64,000 bases of DNA, from assembly GCA_020633435.1 (NCBI GenBank), contig JACKDP010000002.1:572001-636000 (forward strand). The letters run 5' to 3'. A program made the position numbers and the translations under genes. This document shows positions 8,637 through 16,289 of this stretch, in pieces (the first letter of the stretch is position 1; each line of letters starts with the position of its first letter). The stretch is from Myxococcales bacterium. GTDB lineage: Bacteria > Myxococcota_A > Bradymonadia > UBA7976 > UBA1532. The notes beneath the pieces are model-generated. The model made no database searches. It was not told the DNA's origin and saw only the letters and a list, made by a program, of their open reading frames with translations.

Positions 8637-9940
8637 GAGGCCCTCTCGGCGATGGCCCCGGTCCACCGGAAGATGACGTCCAGCTCCGCGACGTGCAGCG
8701 GGAACGTCCAGGCAGGCAGCGACTCGTTCAAGCCGTGGATGCGGGCGCCCGAGTCGTTCACGCCGAGGGCCAGGTAGCGGGCGCCCGCCGGCAGGCTCCG
8801 GTTGAACGGGCAACCGCCAGCGACGACGCTCTTGTTGAGGCCTCGGCACTCGTGGCGGGCCGCCACTCCCCAGCGGGACGCAAGGCCGCCGAGGGCCTTG
8901 AGGAGCTGGAGCATGGCCCCATCCGGTGGTTCGCTGGCGTCGCCGGGGCGCACGGTGCGCGCAAGCAGCCGCAGCGTGCCGTCCTCGTGGTCGTGGTAGC
9001 CCGTCTCGTCGAGCCAGAGCGTCGGCCGAAGGTCCTCCATCACGGCGGGCAGGAGGGCGTGCGCGACGGCCGATCCGGTCTCCTCCTCGCCCTGGATCAG
9101 CCACGTCAGCGCGGGCGTGCGCTCGAGCGTCGCGAGGCCCGCCAGGCGGCACGCCAGGGGGCCCTTGTTGTCCGCCACCCCCCGAGCGAAGAGGCGGCCA
9201 TTGGCCTCGGTGAGCTTCCGGGGTGGGTGCACCCACTTCTGCTCCCGGCCGAACGGCGTCACGTCGTAGTGGCCGTACAGCACGACATGCCCGGCCAGGC
9301 CCCGGGCCTCCCGGCGGGCGACGATGAGCGGGCGCCCGCGGTCCGCGCCCGTGACCTCGACCGCGAAGCCGAGGTCGTCGAGCCGGGCCGAGAGCCAGGC
9401 GACGCAGGCGTCGTGGTCGGAGCCCGCGGGGCTGGTGTCGAAGGCCGTCAGCGCGCGCAGCGCCGTCAGGGCGGCATCGGCGGGGGCGCTGTCTGCGGTC
9501 GGCACGGCCTCGTCGCCAAGGGACGTGCCGAAGCGCTCGGCCACAGCGCGGCCGAGATCGGCGCAGACCAGGTCCCAGAGCCCCTTGTTGCTCGACCCGT
9601 AGATGTCTCGCCCCATGTGGGCGCGGTGGGCCCGGCCGCTGATGACCGCCGCCCGGAACGCCGCAGCCACGGCCGCATGGTCCAGGGCCGGGAGGGCGAC
9701 GGCGGCGCGCCCTGCGTCGATCATCCCGCGGACCGCGGGTCGCCGGTACACGGCCGCCAGGCTCTCCAGCGAGAGTCGATGCAGGCGCCCAGCCTCCTGC
9801 TCCTCGGGCTCCAGTCCCGTCCACCAGGCGAGGGTGCCGCCGGCTTCGATGGGGGTCGAGAGGGCGTGGGTGACCGCCAGCGCGCGGTGCAGCCCCTGCT
9901 TGAGGTGCGTCGAGCTCGCGTACATCTGGATGCGGTTCAC
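8633..9940 (-). CDS. M20-family metallopeptidase-like protein with extra N-terminal domain
   Basis: A 435-residue protein from GTG 9940 (GTGA overlap with the second oxygenase gene). Residues 1-150 form an unrecognised helical domain. From about 155 the chain follows the M20 di-zinc fold: GHYDV (His224, Asp226), VADNKGP (bridging Asp257), GEEETGS (catalytic and ligand Glu285/286) and later the GGCPFN and GVNDSGARIHGLNES segments, in which a histidine ligand would sit. M20 enzymes hydrolyse peptide or amide bonds of small substrates, for example dipeptides and N-acyl amino acids. No signal peptide is seen, so an intracellular tailoring or deprotection step is likely. Confidence 0.82.
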   Translation of the reverse strand: MNRIQMYASSTHLKQGLHRALAVTHALSTPIEAGGTLAWWTGLEPEEQEAGRLHRLSLESLAAVYRRPAVRGMIDAGRAAVALPALDHAAVAAAFRAAVISGRAHRAHMGRDIYGSSNKGLWDLVCADLGRAVAERFGTSLGDEAVPTADSAPADAALTALRALTAFDTSPAGSDHDACVAWLSARLDDLGFAVEVTGADRGRPLIVARREARGLAGHVVLYGHYDVTPFGREQKWVHPPRKLTEANGRLFARGVADNKGPLACRLAGLATLERTPALTWLIQGEEETGSAVAHALLPAVMEDLRPTLWLDETGYHDHEDGTLRLLARTVRPGDASEPPDGAMLQLLKALGGLASRWGVAARHECRGLNKSVVAGGCPFNRSLPAGARYLALGVNDSGARIHGLNESLPAWTFPLHVAELDVIFRWTGAIAERAS

Positions 9941-10737
9941 GCCGCACCTCCCCGGAGCGTGGCGAGATGCGCGGCCGACAGACCCGGACCCAGCGTCGGG
10001 AACACATCTTCGTTGAACGTGGCGCCGGCCGGCACCGAGACTCGCCCCGCCATGGGGTGCCACGCCGCCCGGGTCGGGTCGTAGGTGCAGGTCGCGTCCA
10101 GGTAGATGGTGATGTAGGCCCGGCGCCAGCCCGCGGTCGAGTTCGGTGGGCTCGTGTGCCAGGACAGGCAGTGATGGAAGACCGCTGACCCCGCTGGGAC
10201 GGCCACGGGCACGGCGTCGCGCTCCCGCTCGCCCCACACCTTGGCTTCGTTCAGGAAGTCGATGGATCGCGTGACCGGCTCCCGGTGGCCACCCGGCATG
10301 AACCGCATGGCCCCCGACTCGGCGGTCACATCGTCGAGCGCCAGCCAGCACGACACCGCCCGGGGCTCAGCGACGGGCCAGTTGGGCAGGTCTCGGTGCC
10401 ACGGCACGGTGCTGCCGCCGTGCGGGGGCTTCACGATCAGGTGGTCGTGGAAGACGCGCACCCGCTGGCACCCGATGAGCTCCGCGGCGATGGCGGCGGC
10501 CCGCTGGTGGTAGAGCTGCTCCCGGAACACGGGGTTGTGCTCCCACACATTCGTCCACTGGGAGACCACCGCGAGGTAGTCGTCGAGCGGCGTGTCGATC
10601 TCGGCCGCCCAGGCCGCCGCCTGGGCCTCGAAGGCCTGCCGGAGCCGCGCGACGTCGGCGGGCGGCAGGATGGGGCCGATGACCACATGGCCCTGCTCCT
10701 CGAACAGGGCGTGCTGCTGCGGGGTGACCTCAGGCAT
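9937..10737 (-). CDS. Phytanoyl-CoA dioxygenase (PhyH)-family Fe(II)/2-oxoglutarate oxygenase, second of two
   Basis: A 266-residue protein starting at ATG 10737. It has the iron-binding facial triad: HxD in PWHRDLPNWP near residue 125, and the distal histidine in FHHCLSWHTSPP near residue 205, followed by an arginine-containing strand (GWRRAYITIYL) suited to 2-oxoglutarate. ESGAMRFMPGGH is typical of PhyH proteins. It lies 3' of a related oxygenase gene and overlaps it by eight bases. Members hydroxylate acyl chains, amino acids, nucleosides and natural products. The substrate here is not predictable, but two consecutive oxidations in one pathway are suggested. Confidence 0.87.
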   Translation of the reverse strand: MPEVTPQQHALFEEQGHVVIGPILPPADVARLRQAFEAQAAAWAAEIDTPLDDYLAVVSQWTNVWEHNPVFREQLYHQRAAAIAAELIGCQRVRVFHDHLIVKPPHGGSTVPWHRDLPNWPVAEPRAVSCWLALDDVTAESGAMRFMPGGHREPVTRSIDFLNEAKVWGERERDAVPVAVPAGSAVFHHCLSWHTSPPNSTAGWRRAYITIYLDATCTYDPTRAAWHPMAGRVSVPAGATFNEDVFPTLGPGLSAAHLATLRGGAA

Positions 10738-11506
10738 GGGGATGCTCCGTGATGGGCGCGCCGTCGGCGACGACCCGGCAAAGGGGGTGGTTCGGCGCGT
10801 TGGCGTGGCACCAGCGCACCTGAGGCGACAGGAAGATGCACGACCAGGCGGCCCGCTCACCGGGACGGACCATGGCAGGCGAGGCGTGGAACGTCGTGGG
10901 CGTGAACGCCACGGCGTCCCCGGCCGCGTAGGTCGGCGCGAACGTGGGCCAGGCCGTCGGGTCGAAGGCGAGATCGGCGCCCGCCTGCTGGGGGCGGCCA
11001 TTGTGCAGGTCGACCACGGGCCGCGGCCCCAGGCGGTGGCTGCCGGCGGCGAAGCGGAGCGCCCCGGACTCGCCGTCCGAGGGCTGCAGCGGTACCCAGA
11101 GGACCACACCGAGGGGACGATCGACAGGCCAGTAGCCGAAGTCCTGATGCCACGGGAACGCCTTCTGCCCTCGCCGCTTGACCAGGAGCAGGTCCTGAAA
11201 CAGCACGCCCGGCTCCCCCAGCAGGCCCTCGGCCAGCGGGCGCACGGCGTCGGCGACGGCGCGCGTCGAGCCAGGGCCCTCGTGCTGGAATGGGCTGAGC
11301 CACTGATCCATGAGGGCCGACAGCGGTGGCCGGTCGGTGGGCGCCGGCTGGTGTGTGTACAGCACCTGGCGGCTCATCGGCCGCTCGAGCGCGCGGCTCT
11401 CGGCCACCGCTGCGCGCAGGGCCTCCAGCATCCCAGCCGGGACGACGCCCGGGAGCAGGGTCACGCCCTGATCGGCGAGGGCGAGCCTCGCGTGGTCGAG
11501 GCTCAC
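10730..11506 (-). CDS. Phytanoyl-CoA dioxygenase (PhyH)-family oxygenase, first of two
   Basis: A 258-residue protein from GTG 11506, which overlaps the DUF4258 stop by four bases. The HxD motif is in FPWHQDFGYWPVDRP (residues about 117-131) and the distal histidine in FTPTTFHASP, with an arginine on the following strand (GERAAWSCIFL). ESGALRFAAGSH matches the same position in the neighbouring oxygenase, so the pair probably arose by duplication and then diverged strongly. All iron and co-substrate residues appear intact, so the enzyme should be active. Confidence 0.87.
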   Translation of the reverse strand: MSLDHARLALADQGVTLLPGVVPAGMLEALRAAVAESRALERPMSRQVLYTHQPAPTDRPPLSALMDQWLSPFQHEGPGSTRAVADAVRPLAEGLLGEPGVLFQDLLLVKRRGQKAFPWHQDFGYWPVDRPLGVVLWVPLQPSDGESGALRFAAGSHRLGPRPVVDLHNGRPQQAGADLAFDPTAWPTFAPTYAAGDAVAFTPTTFHASPAMVRPGERAAWSCIFLSPQVRWCHANAPNHPLCRVVADGAPITEHPHA

Positions 11507-11802
11507 CGGACACCTCGCGGGCGCCGCGTCCTCCGGACCCGCAGCCGGTGCCGGTTCGGGGAGCGCACGGCCGTCACCACCGTCCCGTCCTCCGCCACGA
11601 CGACGGCGACGCCGACCGCGCTGTCCGGGATCGTCGCCCCGAGCGCCCGGGCGGCCTCGGCGTCGCGCCAGCCGAGGTGCCAGGCCACGCGGCCGTCCTC
11701 CTGGACGATGGGGGTGCCCCAGTTGAGGGCGAGTTCGATATGGTCGTCGGGGATGCTCCGCTGTGCGCAGCGGCGCCTCGCATGGGGGCTGAAGTCCGTC
11801 AT
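11503..11802 (-). CDS. DUF4258-like small protein, first gene of the operon
   Basis: A 99-residue protein from ATG 11802, preceded by GGAGG at 11808-11812. The N-terminus FSPHARRRCAQRSIPDDHIELAL has the spacing of DUF4258 proteins (helix, then RxxxRxI, then a helix). It is followed by strand-rich segments GRVAWHLGW and VAVVVAEDGTVVTAVRS and a basic tail. DUF4258 proteins are small, of unproven function, and some sit in toxin-antitoxin-like contexts with a RelE-like appearance. Being the first gene after the sigma-54 promoter, it is likely the most strongly made product. No antitoxin-like partner is visible beside it. Confidence 0.7.
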   Translation of the reverse strand: MTDFSPHARRRCAQRSIPDDHIELALNWGTPIVQEDGRVAWHLGWRDAEAARALGATIPDSAVGVAVVVAEDGTVVTAVRSPNRHRLRVRRTRRPRGVR

Positions 11803-11839
11803 CTGAGCCTCCGAGATGTGGGGACGCGACGATGGAGAG

Positions 11840-11855
11840 AGCAGGCCGTGTGCCA
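11840..11855 (-). promoter_or_regulatory. Sigma-54 promoter of the ten-gene operon
   Basis: On the minus strand the sequence is TGGCACACGGCCTGCT. The -24 GG and -12 GC elements are exactly ten bases apart, and 14 of 16 positions fit TGGCACG-N4-TTGCW. The expected start point is near 11829, giving a leader of about 27 bases with a GGAGG ribosome site before ATG 11802. The operon encodes a complete sigma-54 activator. Confidence 0.85.
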
Positions 11856-11884
11856 GCGATAGAGCCCAGGTGTTACGTTGGCGG

Positions 11885-11914
11885 CCTCTCGCCTGTGATG
11901 CAATCACCTCTCGC
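11885..11914. promoter_or_regulatory. Candidate activator-binding region upstream of the sigma-54 promoter
   Basis: A perfect dyad GTGAT-GCA-ATCAC lies at 11895-11907, about 70 bases upstream of the predicted transcription start. It is flanked by two copies of CCTCTCGC (11885-11892 and 11907-11914) spaced 22 bases apart, about two helical turns. The position fits an enhancer for the operon-encoded activator. It also lies between the operon and the divergent gene at 11972, so it could control both. Confidence 0.5.
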
Positions 11915-11971
11915 TCCTGAGAATCGGGTCGGCGGGACGGTGAGGTCGGCGCCGGCTGGAGGGACGTCGAG

Positions 11972-12523
11972 ATGAGCGCTGACCGGACAAGCAAGACCGA
12001 CCGGAGCGCCGGGTCGATCCTGATCGTCGCCCTCTCGGGCCTGGGCAAGAGCACGCTGACCCGAGACCGGCCCTCCCGGGTCCTGGACGCGGACACCTTT
12101 CTCTACACCGCGGTCGCTGAGGGCTTCCCCGACCTGGAGCCCCGGGCTCGCCTGACCGCCTGGCGCGACTTGTGCCGACAGCGGCCCTGGACCCAGGAGG
12201 GCGACGCCCTGGCCCGCTGGGCGGCCATCCGCCGAGGCTGGGTGGAGCCGTTCGTCGACGCGCTGCGCAGAGGCACCCACCCCCTCGTCGTGACGAGCCT
12301 GCTCGACCCGCCGTGGGTCGTCAGCACCTACTACGGCGTCGAGCGCGGTCGCTATCTCGAGCACCTCCGGCTCGCCGGTCGCCTGGCGGACAACGGCCAG
12401 TCCGAGGCGATGAACGACCGCCTCGAGGGCTACAGCCCCCTCGTTCGCCTGGCGCCGGGGACCTTCCTCGCGTCTCGGCCGGAGCTCCTCGCCGTCATCG
12501 ATGCGCCCGATCGCCGCCGTTGA
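11972..12523 (+). CDS. P-loop nucleotide-binding protein (kinase-like), divergent from the operon
   Basis: A 183-residue protein starting at ATG 11972. A Walker A-type loop LSGLGKST lies at residues about 21-28 after a hydrophobic strand (ILIVAL), followed by VLDADTF, which could be a Walker B or substrate aspartate. The rest is helical and aromatic-rich (WAAIRRGWVEPFVDALRR) with no family I can name. Small P-loop proteins like this are often nucleotide, polynucleotide or sugar kinases. It is divergent from, and shares the intergenic control region with, the sigma-54 operon, so a role in the same process is plausible. Its last codons and stop lie in the right 18-bp repeat. Confidence 0.6.
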   Translation: MSADRTSKTDRSAGSILIVALSGLGKSTLTRDRPSRVLDADTFLYTAVAEGFPDLEPRARLTAWRDLCRQRPWTQEGDALARWAAIRRGWVEPFVDALRRGTHPLVVTSLLDPPWVVSTYYGVERGRYLEHLRLAGRLADNGQSEAMNDRLEGYSPLVRLAPGTFLASRPELLAVIDAPDRRR

Positions 12524-12529
12524 CGAGGC
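12512..12529. repeat. Right copy of 18-bp direct repeat
   Basis: Identical to 1693-1710 (CGCCGCCGTTGACGAGGC). It contains the last two complete arginine codons and the stop of the P-loop gene and lies 38 bases before the next plus-strand gene. Confidence 0.6.
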
Positions 12530-12567
12530 CCTTTACGTCGGCGCCGCGCTGAACGACCATTCCTCTC

Positions 12568-13722
12568 ATGCTGATCGCCACGCTGCTCGCGCCGCTCGCT
12601 CTGGCGCCCATCCGGGCGGACGCCGTGAAGGTGGACGCCTTCTTCAACGAGTGGGAGGGCAAGGCCGCGCTGGTGCTCTCCGAGGCGGTCCGCGGGCGCG
12701 TGGACGGGCCGCTGGATCTGGGGCCGCGGGTCCAGATCGCGTGGTCCGGCACGGACTTGCTGGTGGCGGCGCAGGTGGTGGACGACCGCTTCCAGTTCGG
12801 GGATGGCAAGGCCGGCGACGGGCTGGCCTTCGTCTGGGGGGATCCGCCCCACCGCCTCGACATCGTGCTGCGGGATCTGGAGGACGTGCCGCCCATCGCC
12901 CGCGTGGACGGGCAGGACGTGAAGGGGGCGACGCTGCGCGGGACGTACCGCAAGGATGGCTGGGCCGTGGAGGCCGCCATCCCCCTGAGCGCCCTGCCTG
13001 GGCTCGTGGGCGGGCCGGTGCGGTTCGCGGCGCTGGTGCAGGACGCCGATGAGCGGGGCGAGGAGCCGGCCATCCGGGCGAGCGCGCCCCTCGACGCCCG
13101 GGGGGCGCCGACGGCGGTGACGCTGGATCTGAGCGCGAGCGCCGGCCTCGAGGCGCGCTACGAGGCGGAGCAGGATCACGCCGAGCCCCTGAAGCGGCTG
13201 ACGGGCAACCTGTACGGCGGCGCGGGGCTGCCGGAGGTGGTGCGCATCAGCGATCGCGAGATCGTCGTGCTGGGCCATGAGCTGCCCGACGGGGTGGGCT
13301 ACACCTTCGTGACCCATGGCTGGCGGGCCGGGGTGACGCTGGTGTCGGCCGAGCTCAAGGAGCTGGACGGGCGGCCCGGGGACGAGCTGTACGTCGTGCA
13401 CCGCGAGTGGGCGGTGCCGGGCGAGACCGAGGTGGAAGTGGCCGAGATCTGGAGTGTTTTCGATGGGTCGCTGCGCTGCCTCTTCGCCCAGAAGACGCTG
13501 GAGCGCACCCCCTCGATGGGCGCCGAGGCGGCCACCGCCCTCGCCTTCGTGGGCAAGAAGCCGCCCCTGCGCATCGAGGTGCCGCCGGCGAAGGTGACCG
13601 GGTTCAACCCCGGCAACTACCGGTCCGTCGATCCCCCCGACATGCCGTTCAACCCGCTGCCGATGCCCTGGGAGAGCAAGAAGGGCGCGGCGTACACCTT
13701 CAAGGGGGACGCCTGGCGGTGA
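12568..13722 (+). CDS. Secreted protein with CBM9-like domain
   Basis: A 384-residue protein from ATG 12568; the ribosome site is weak. Residues 1-18 are a signal peptide. Residues about 20-150 (VDAFFNEWEGK, then LVAAQVVDDRFQFGDGKAGDGLAFVW, then GWAVEAAIPLSAL) have the order seen in family-9-like carbohydrate-binding domains found at the start of many secreted bacterial proteins. The remainder (about 190-384) has beta-strand-like stretches with GDELYVVHREW and a Pro-rich tail (FNPLPMPWES). It may bind an extracellular glycan or act in the envelope. No catalytic motif is evident. Confidence 0.6.
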   Translation: MLIATLLAPLALAPIRADAVKVDAFFNEWEGKAALVLSEAVRGRVDGPLDLGPRVQIAWSGTDLLVAAQVVDDRFQFGDGKAGDGLAFVWGDPPHRLDIVLRDLEDVPPIARVDGQDVKGATLRGTYRKDGWAVEAAIPLSALPGLVGGPVRFAALVQDADERGEEPAIRASAPLDARGAPTAVTLDLSASAGLEARYEAEQDHAEPLKRLTGNLYGGAGLPEVVRISDREIVVLGHELPDGVGYTFVTHGWRAGVTLVSAELKELDGRPGDELYVVHREWAVPGETEVEVAEIWSVFDGSLRCLFAQKTLERTPSMGAEAATALAFVGKKPPLRIEVPPAKVTGFNPGNYRSVDPPDMPFNPLPMPWESKKGAAYTFKGDAWR

Positions 13723-13734
13723 GGCCCGCCAGGA

Positions 13735-14667
13735 TCAGGGCAGCGGCGCGCAGGTGAGCGTCGTGCCGGGGTTGACGGTCTGCTCCCCGCAGACGGCGAC
13801 GCTGGAGCAGCCGCAGAAGCCGTCGTAGCAGGTGTCCACGCCGCCCTGGTTGCAGTCGGCGTTCCCGGCGCAGCGGCAGATGCCGTCGTCGCCGCAGACC
13901 GACGCGTTCGTCATGCAGCTCCCGGCCGTGCACTTGCACAGGCCGCTGTCGACGTCACAGCGCGGGTACTCCCCCGAGCAGTCGGCGTCGCCCCGGCAAG
14001 GGAGCTGGCAGAACCGGTCGTCGTTGCAGATGGCCCGCGGCTGGCCGCACGCCGTCACCGTCCCCTCGGCGCCGAAGGCCGGGGCCTCGACCTCTTCCAT
14101 GTTCAGGCTGGCGCACTGGATGAACTCGCCGGGGATGAGGGCACACCGGCCCTCGCCGCCGACGTCGATGCAGGCCTGCGTCCCGGCGGCGCCGCCGTCG
14201 CAGCCGCTGGTGTCGGCGCAGCTCATCAGCCAGCCGCTGAAGAGGGAGACGCACTGCTGGTTGCCGTCGCAGTTGGTGTTGCTGTCGGCCGGCCAGCACC
14301 GCTGGTCGCGACACTCGAAGCCCTGGATGCAGTCGGCGGTGTCCTCGCAGACCTCCTGGCAGAACATCGCCTCGCCGGGCGCGCCGCCGGCGCCCCCCTG
14401 GCCGCCCACGCCGCCCTCGCCGCCGACGCCCCCCTGGCCGCCCGCGCCGCCCTCGCCACCGAGACCGCCCTCGCCGCCGAGACCGCCCTCGCCGCCTGGA
14501 CCGCCCTCGCCCCCAAGGCCGCCGACGCCCCCAAGGCCGCCCACGCCGCCTTCACCGCCGACGCCCCCCTGGCCCCCGGCGGCGTCGATCTCGGCGTCCC
14601 CCGCCCCGACCCCGCAGGCAGCCAGGGCCAGCAAGAGTCCGAAAACAAATGACTTTCTGGCCAGCAT
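13735..14667 (-). CDS. Lipoprotein with long Gly-rich linker and Cys-rich C-terminal region
   Basis: A 310-residue protein, ATG 14667, preceded by AGGGGGAG. The lipobox LALAAC puts the lipidated cysteine at residue 18. Residues about 30-95 are a GG(E/V/L)GG repeat; the rest contains more than twenty cysteines spaced like small disulfide-knotted modules (CDGNQQC, CQLPCRGDADCSGEYPRC). Such lipoproteins are common surface proteins of Myxococcota. It probably sits at the outer membrane with the Gly linker as a spacer. No enzymatic motif is seen. The gene is convergent with its left neighbour. Confidence 0.75.
   Translation of the reverse strand: MLARKSFVFGLLLALAACGVGAGDAEIDAAGGQGGVGGEGGVGGLGGVGGLGGEGGPGGEGGLGGEGGLGGEGGAGGQGGVGGEGGVGGQGGAGGAPGEAMFCQEVCEDTADCIQGFECRDQRCWPADSNTNCDGNQQCVSLFSGWLMSCADTSGCDGGAAGTQACIDVGGEGRCALIPGEFIQCASLNMEEVEAPAFGAEGTVTACGQPRAICNDDRFCQLPCRGDADCSGEYPRCDVDSGLCKCTAGSCMTNASVCGDDGICRCAGNADCNQGGVDTCYDGFCGCSSVAVCGEQTVNPGTTLTCAPLP
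14382..14578. repeat. Gly-rich coding repeat inside the lipoprotein gene
   Basis: Imperfect 9-base units, read on the minus strand as GGCGGNGAG / GGCGGCNTG variants, encode the GG-x-GG-x linker. The repetition makes this stretch prone to slippage and assembly error, but the reading frame is kept here. Confidence 0.7.
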
Positions 14668-14752
14668 CGCCGCTCCCCCTCGCCGTTCACGCCGACAGAC
14701 TACCGAGCGCCGCCACCCTGGCGCCCCTCCGGAAAAGTGGTGGGCGCCGCGC

Positions 14753-16249
14753 TCACTGCGGCAGGCAGGCCTCGCTGGCCAGGTAGAGCAGGCGGGTCTC
14801 CGGGCCTACGAGGTGATCGTCGGCGGGGTTGAGCAGATCGTCGCCGCCATCGCGCAGGCCGATGATCAGCACGCCGGTGCGCGCCCGGACGGCGACGCGC
14901 ACCGCCTCGAACGGCCCCGGCTCGACGTCGCCGGGCAGCCGCCCCACGTACAGGCTCTGGTGCCCCACCGACGCCACCTCGCCCAGGACCTCCGCCGTCC
15001 CCGGCTGCAGGGTGGCGTGGGCCATCAGCGCGAAGCCCACCCGCGTCGTCTCGATCACCTCGTCCGCCCCCGCCGTGCGGGCGTGGGTGACGTTCTCGGG
15101 ATCCAGGATCTCGGCCACGACGTACAGCGGCCGCGCCCGGCGCGAGGCGCTGGCCCGGGCCTTCATGTAGGCGCGGAGGGTGAACGCCGTGAGGATGGTG
15201 TTGGCGTCGGCCTGCTGCGGCAGGAGCGCCCGCGGCGCCACCAGCACCGCCCCCGCCGCCCGGGGCAGGCTCACCTTGTCCAGCTCGCTCTCCTTGGTGG
15301 GATCGCCGCTGATCCAGGTGAACTCGGGCGGCAGGTCCGGCGGCCGCGCCCCCGGCGCGAACAGGACGATGGCGCGATCCTCCCCGGCCATCTCGGCGAG
15401 CAGGGCGTCGAGCAGCAGCCGCGCGCCGGGGTCGTAGCCGCAGACGACGATGTGGTTGAGGTAGCCGCTCATGCGGAACTGTTCCTCCCGGATGCCGAGG
15501 ACGGCGTTGACGAGGGCGTGGCTGACCAGGGCGGCGAAGAGGCCCAGGTTGAAGAGGCCGGCCACCATGAGCAGGCCGCCGAGCAGGCGCCCCACCCCGG
15601 TCTCGGGGGCGATGTCACCGTAGCCCACGGTCGTGAGCGTCACCAGCGCCCACCACAGGCCGTCGCCGATGGACTCGATCTTGGCGTTCTGGCCCACCTC
15701 GGCCAGGTACATGGAGAGGCCGCCGATGATGGTGGTCACCCCCAGCAGCGACAGCCCGAAGGCGAAGAGCAGCCGGTTCTCCTCGAAGGCCCGGGCCAGG
15801 CCGGTGAACGGGTTGCTGTAGCGGAACAGCCGCGTGGCGCGCAGGAGCCGCAGCAGCCGGACCGCCCGCAGGCCCCGCAGGCCCGGGACGACGGCGAGCA
15901 CCGTGACGAGATCGACGAGGATCAGCGGCCGGAAGAGCAGGCGGACGCGGCCCGTGACGTGCGTGCGCACCCGCCCGGCGGCCGAGTGCTGGAAGAAGCC
16001 GAGGGCCGGCGGTCGGAACGACGCGACCCGCAGCAGCAGCTCGGCGCCGAAGACCCAGAGCAGCAGGCGGTCCACGGGCAGCAGCCACGTCTGGACGAGG
16101 GCGTCGTCGAGGCCCAGCGCCAGCTCCACGACGAGGAGCAGCACCGACAGGCCGATGAGGGCGTAGACCGTGGCCTCCACCCGGCGCCAGGCGGCGGTGC
16201 CGGGCTCGTGGAAGGCGCGGTGCAACAGCGCGAAGAGAGAGGGCTCCAC
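14753..16249 (-). CDS. Voltage-gated-type potassium channel with RCK (TrkA-N-like) domains
   Basis: A 498-residue protein using GTG 16249; an upstream in-frame ATG would overlap the start of the divergent esterase gene. Residues 25-185 hold hydrophobic helices, including an S4-like arginine-rich segment (about 127-143: LRAVRLLRLLRATRLFR). A pore loop with the K+ selectivity filter TTVGYGD (206-212) and the inner helix follow. After residue 260, HIVVCGYDPGARLLLDAL begins a cytoplasmic Rossmann-like RCK domain (VLFAPG, ISGDPTKESEL), followed by a second ligand-binding half. It conducts K+ across the inner membrane and is probably gated by a cytoplasmic ligand. Confidence 0.92.
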   Translation of the reverse strand: MEPSLFALLHRAFHEPGTAAWRRVEATVYALIGLSVLLLVVELALGLDDALVQTWLLPVDRLLLWVFGAELLLRVASFRPPALGFFQHSAAGRVRTHVTGRVRLLFRPLILVDLVTVLAVVPGLRGLRAVRLLRLLRATRLFRYSNPFTGLARAFEENRLLFAFGLSLLGVTTIIGGLSMYLAEVGQNAKIESIGDGLWWALVTLTTVGYGDIAPETGVGRLLGGLLMVAGLFNLGLFAALVSHALVNAVLGIREEQFRMSGYLNHIVVCGYDPGARLLLDALLAEMAGEDRAIVLFAPGARPPDLPPEFTWISGDPTKESELDKVSLPRAAGAVLVAPRALLPQQADANTILTAFTLRAYMKARASASRRARPLYVVAEILDPENVTHARTAGADEVIETTRVGFALMAHATLQPGTAEVLGEVASVGHQSLYVGRLPGDVEPGPFEAVRVAVRARTGVLIIGLRDGGDDLLNPADDHLVGPETRLLYLASEACLPQ

Positions 16250-16289
16250 GCGGGCAGCATACCACCGGCGGGCGTGGTACGCTCCCGCC

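Larger units (their letters stand above)
1693..12529. mobile_element. Possible genomic island (eleven genes) between 18-bp direct repeats
   Basis: Direct repeats at 1693-1710 and 12512-12529 enclose ten co-oriented minus-strand genes and one divergent gene. A few lines counted by hand inside the block (about 67-72% GC) look less GC-rich than lines outside it (about 77%). Removing the block would place the secreted-protein gene ending at 1704 directly before the secreted-protein gene at 12568, a sensible ancestral order. There is no integrase, transposase or tRNA at either edge, so the mode of movement is unknown and the island call is an inference. Confidence 0.35.

Noticed and set aside
11503..11802. 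Toxin-antitoxin module based on the DUF4258 gene
   Set aside because: No small antitoxin-like gene adjoins it. The next gene is a metabolic oxygenase and the promoter is of the sigma-54 type, which is unlike autoregulated toxin modules.
14382..14578. Repeats resembling a CRISPR array
   Set aside because: Units are about 9 bases, in frame and coding for GG-x repeats. There are no unique spacers and no cas genes.
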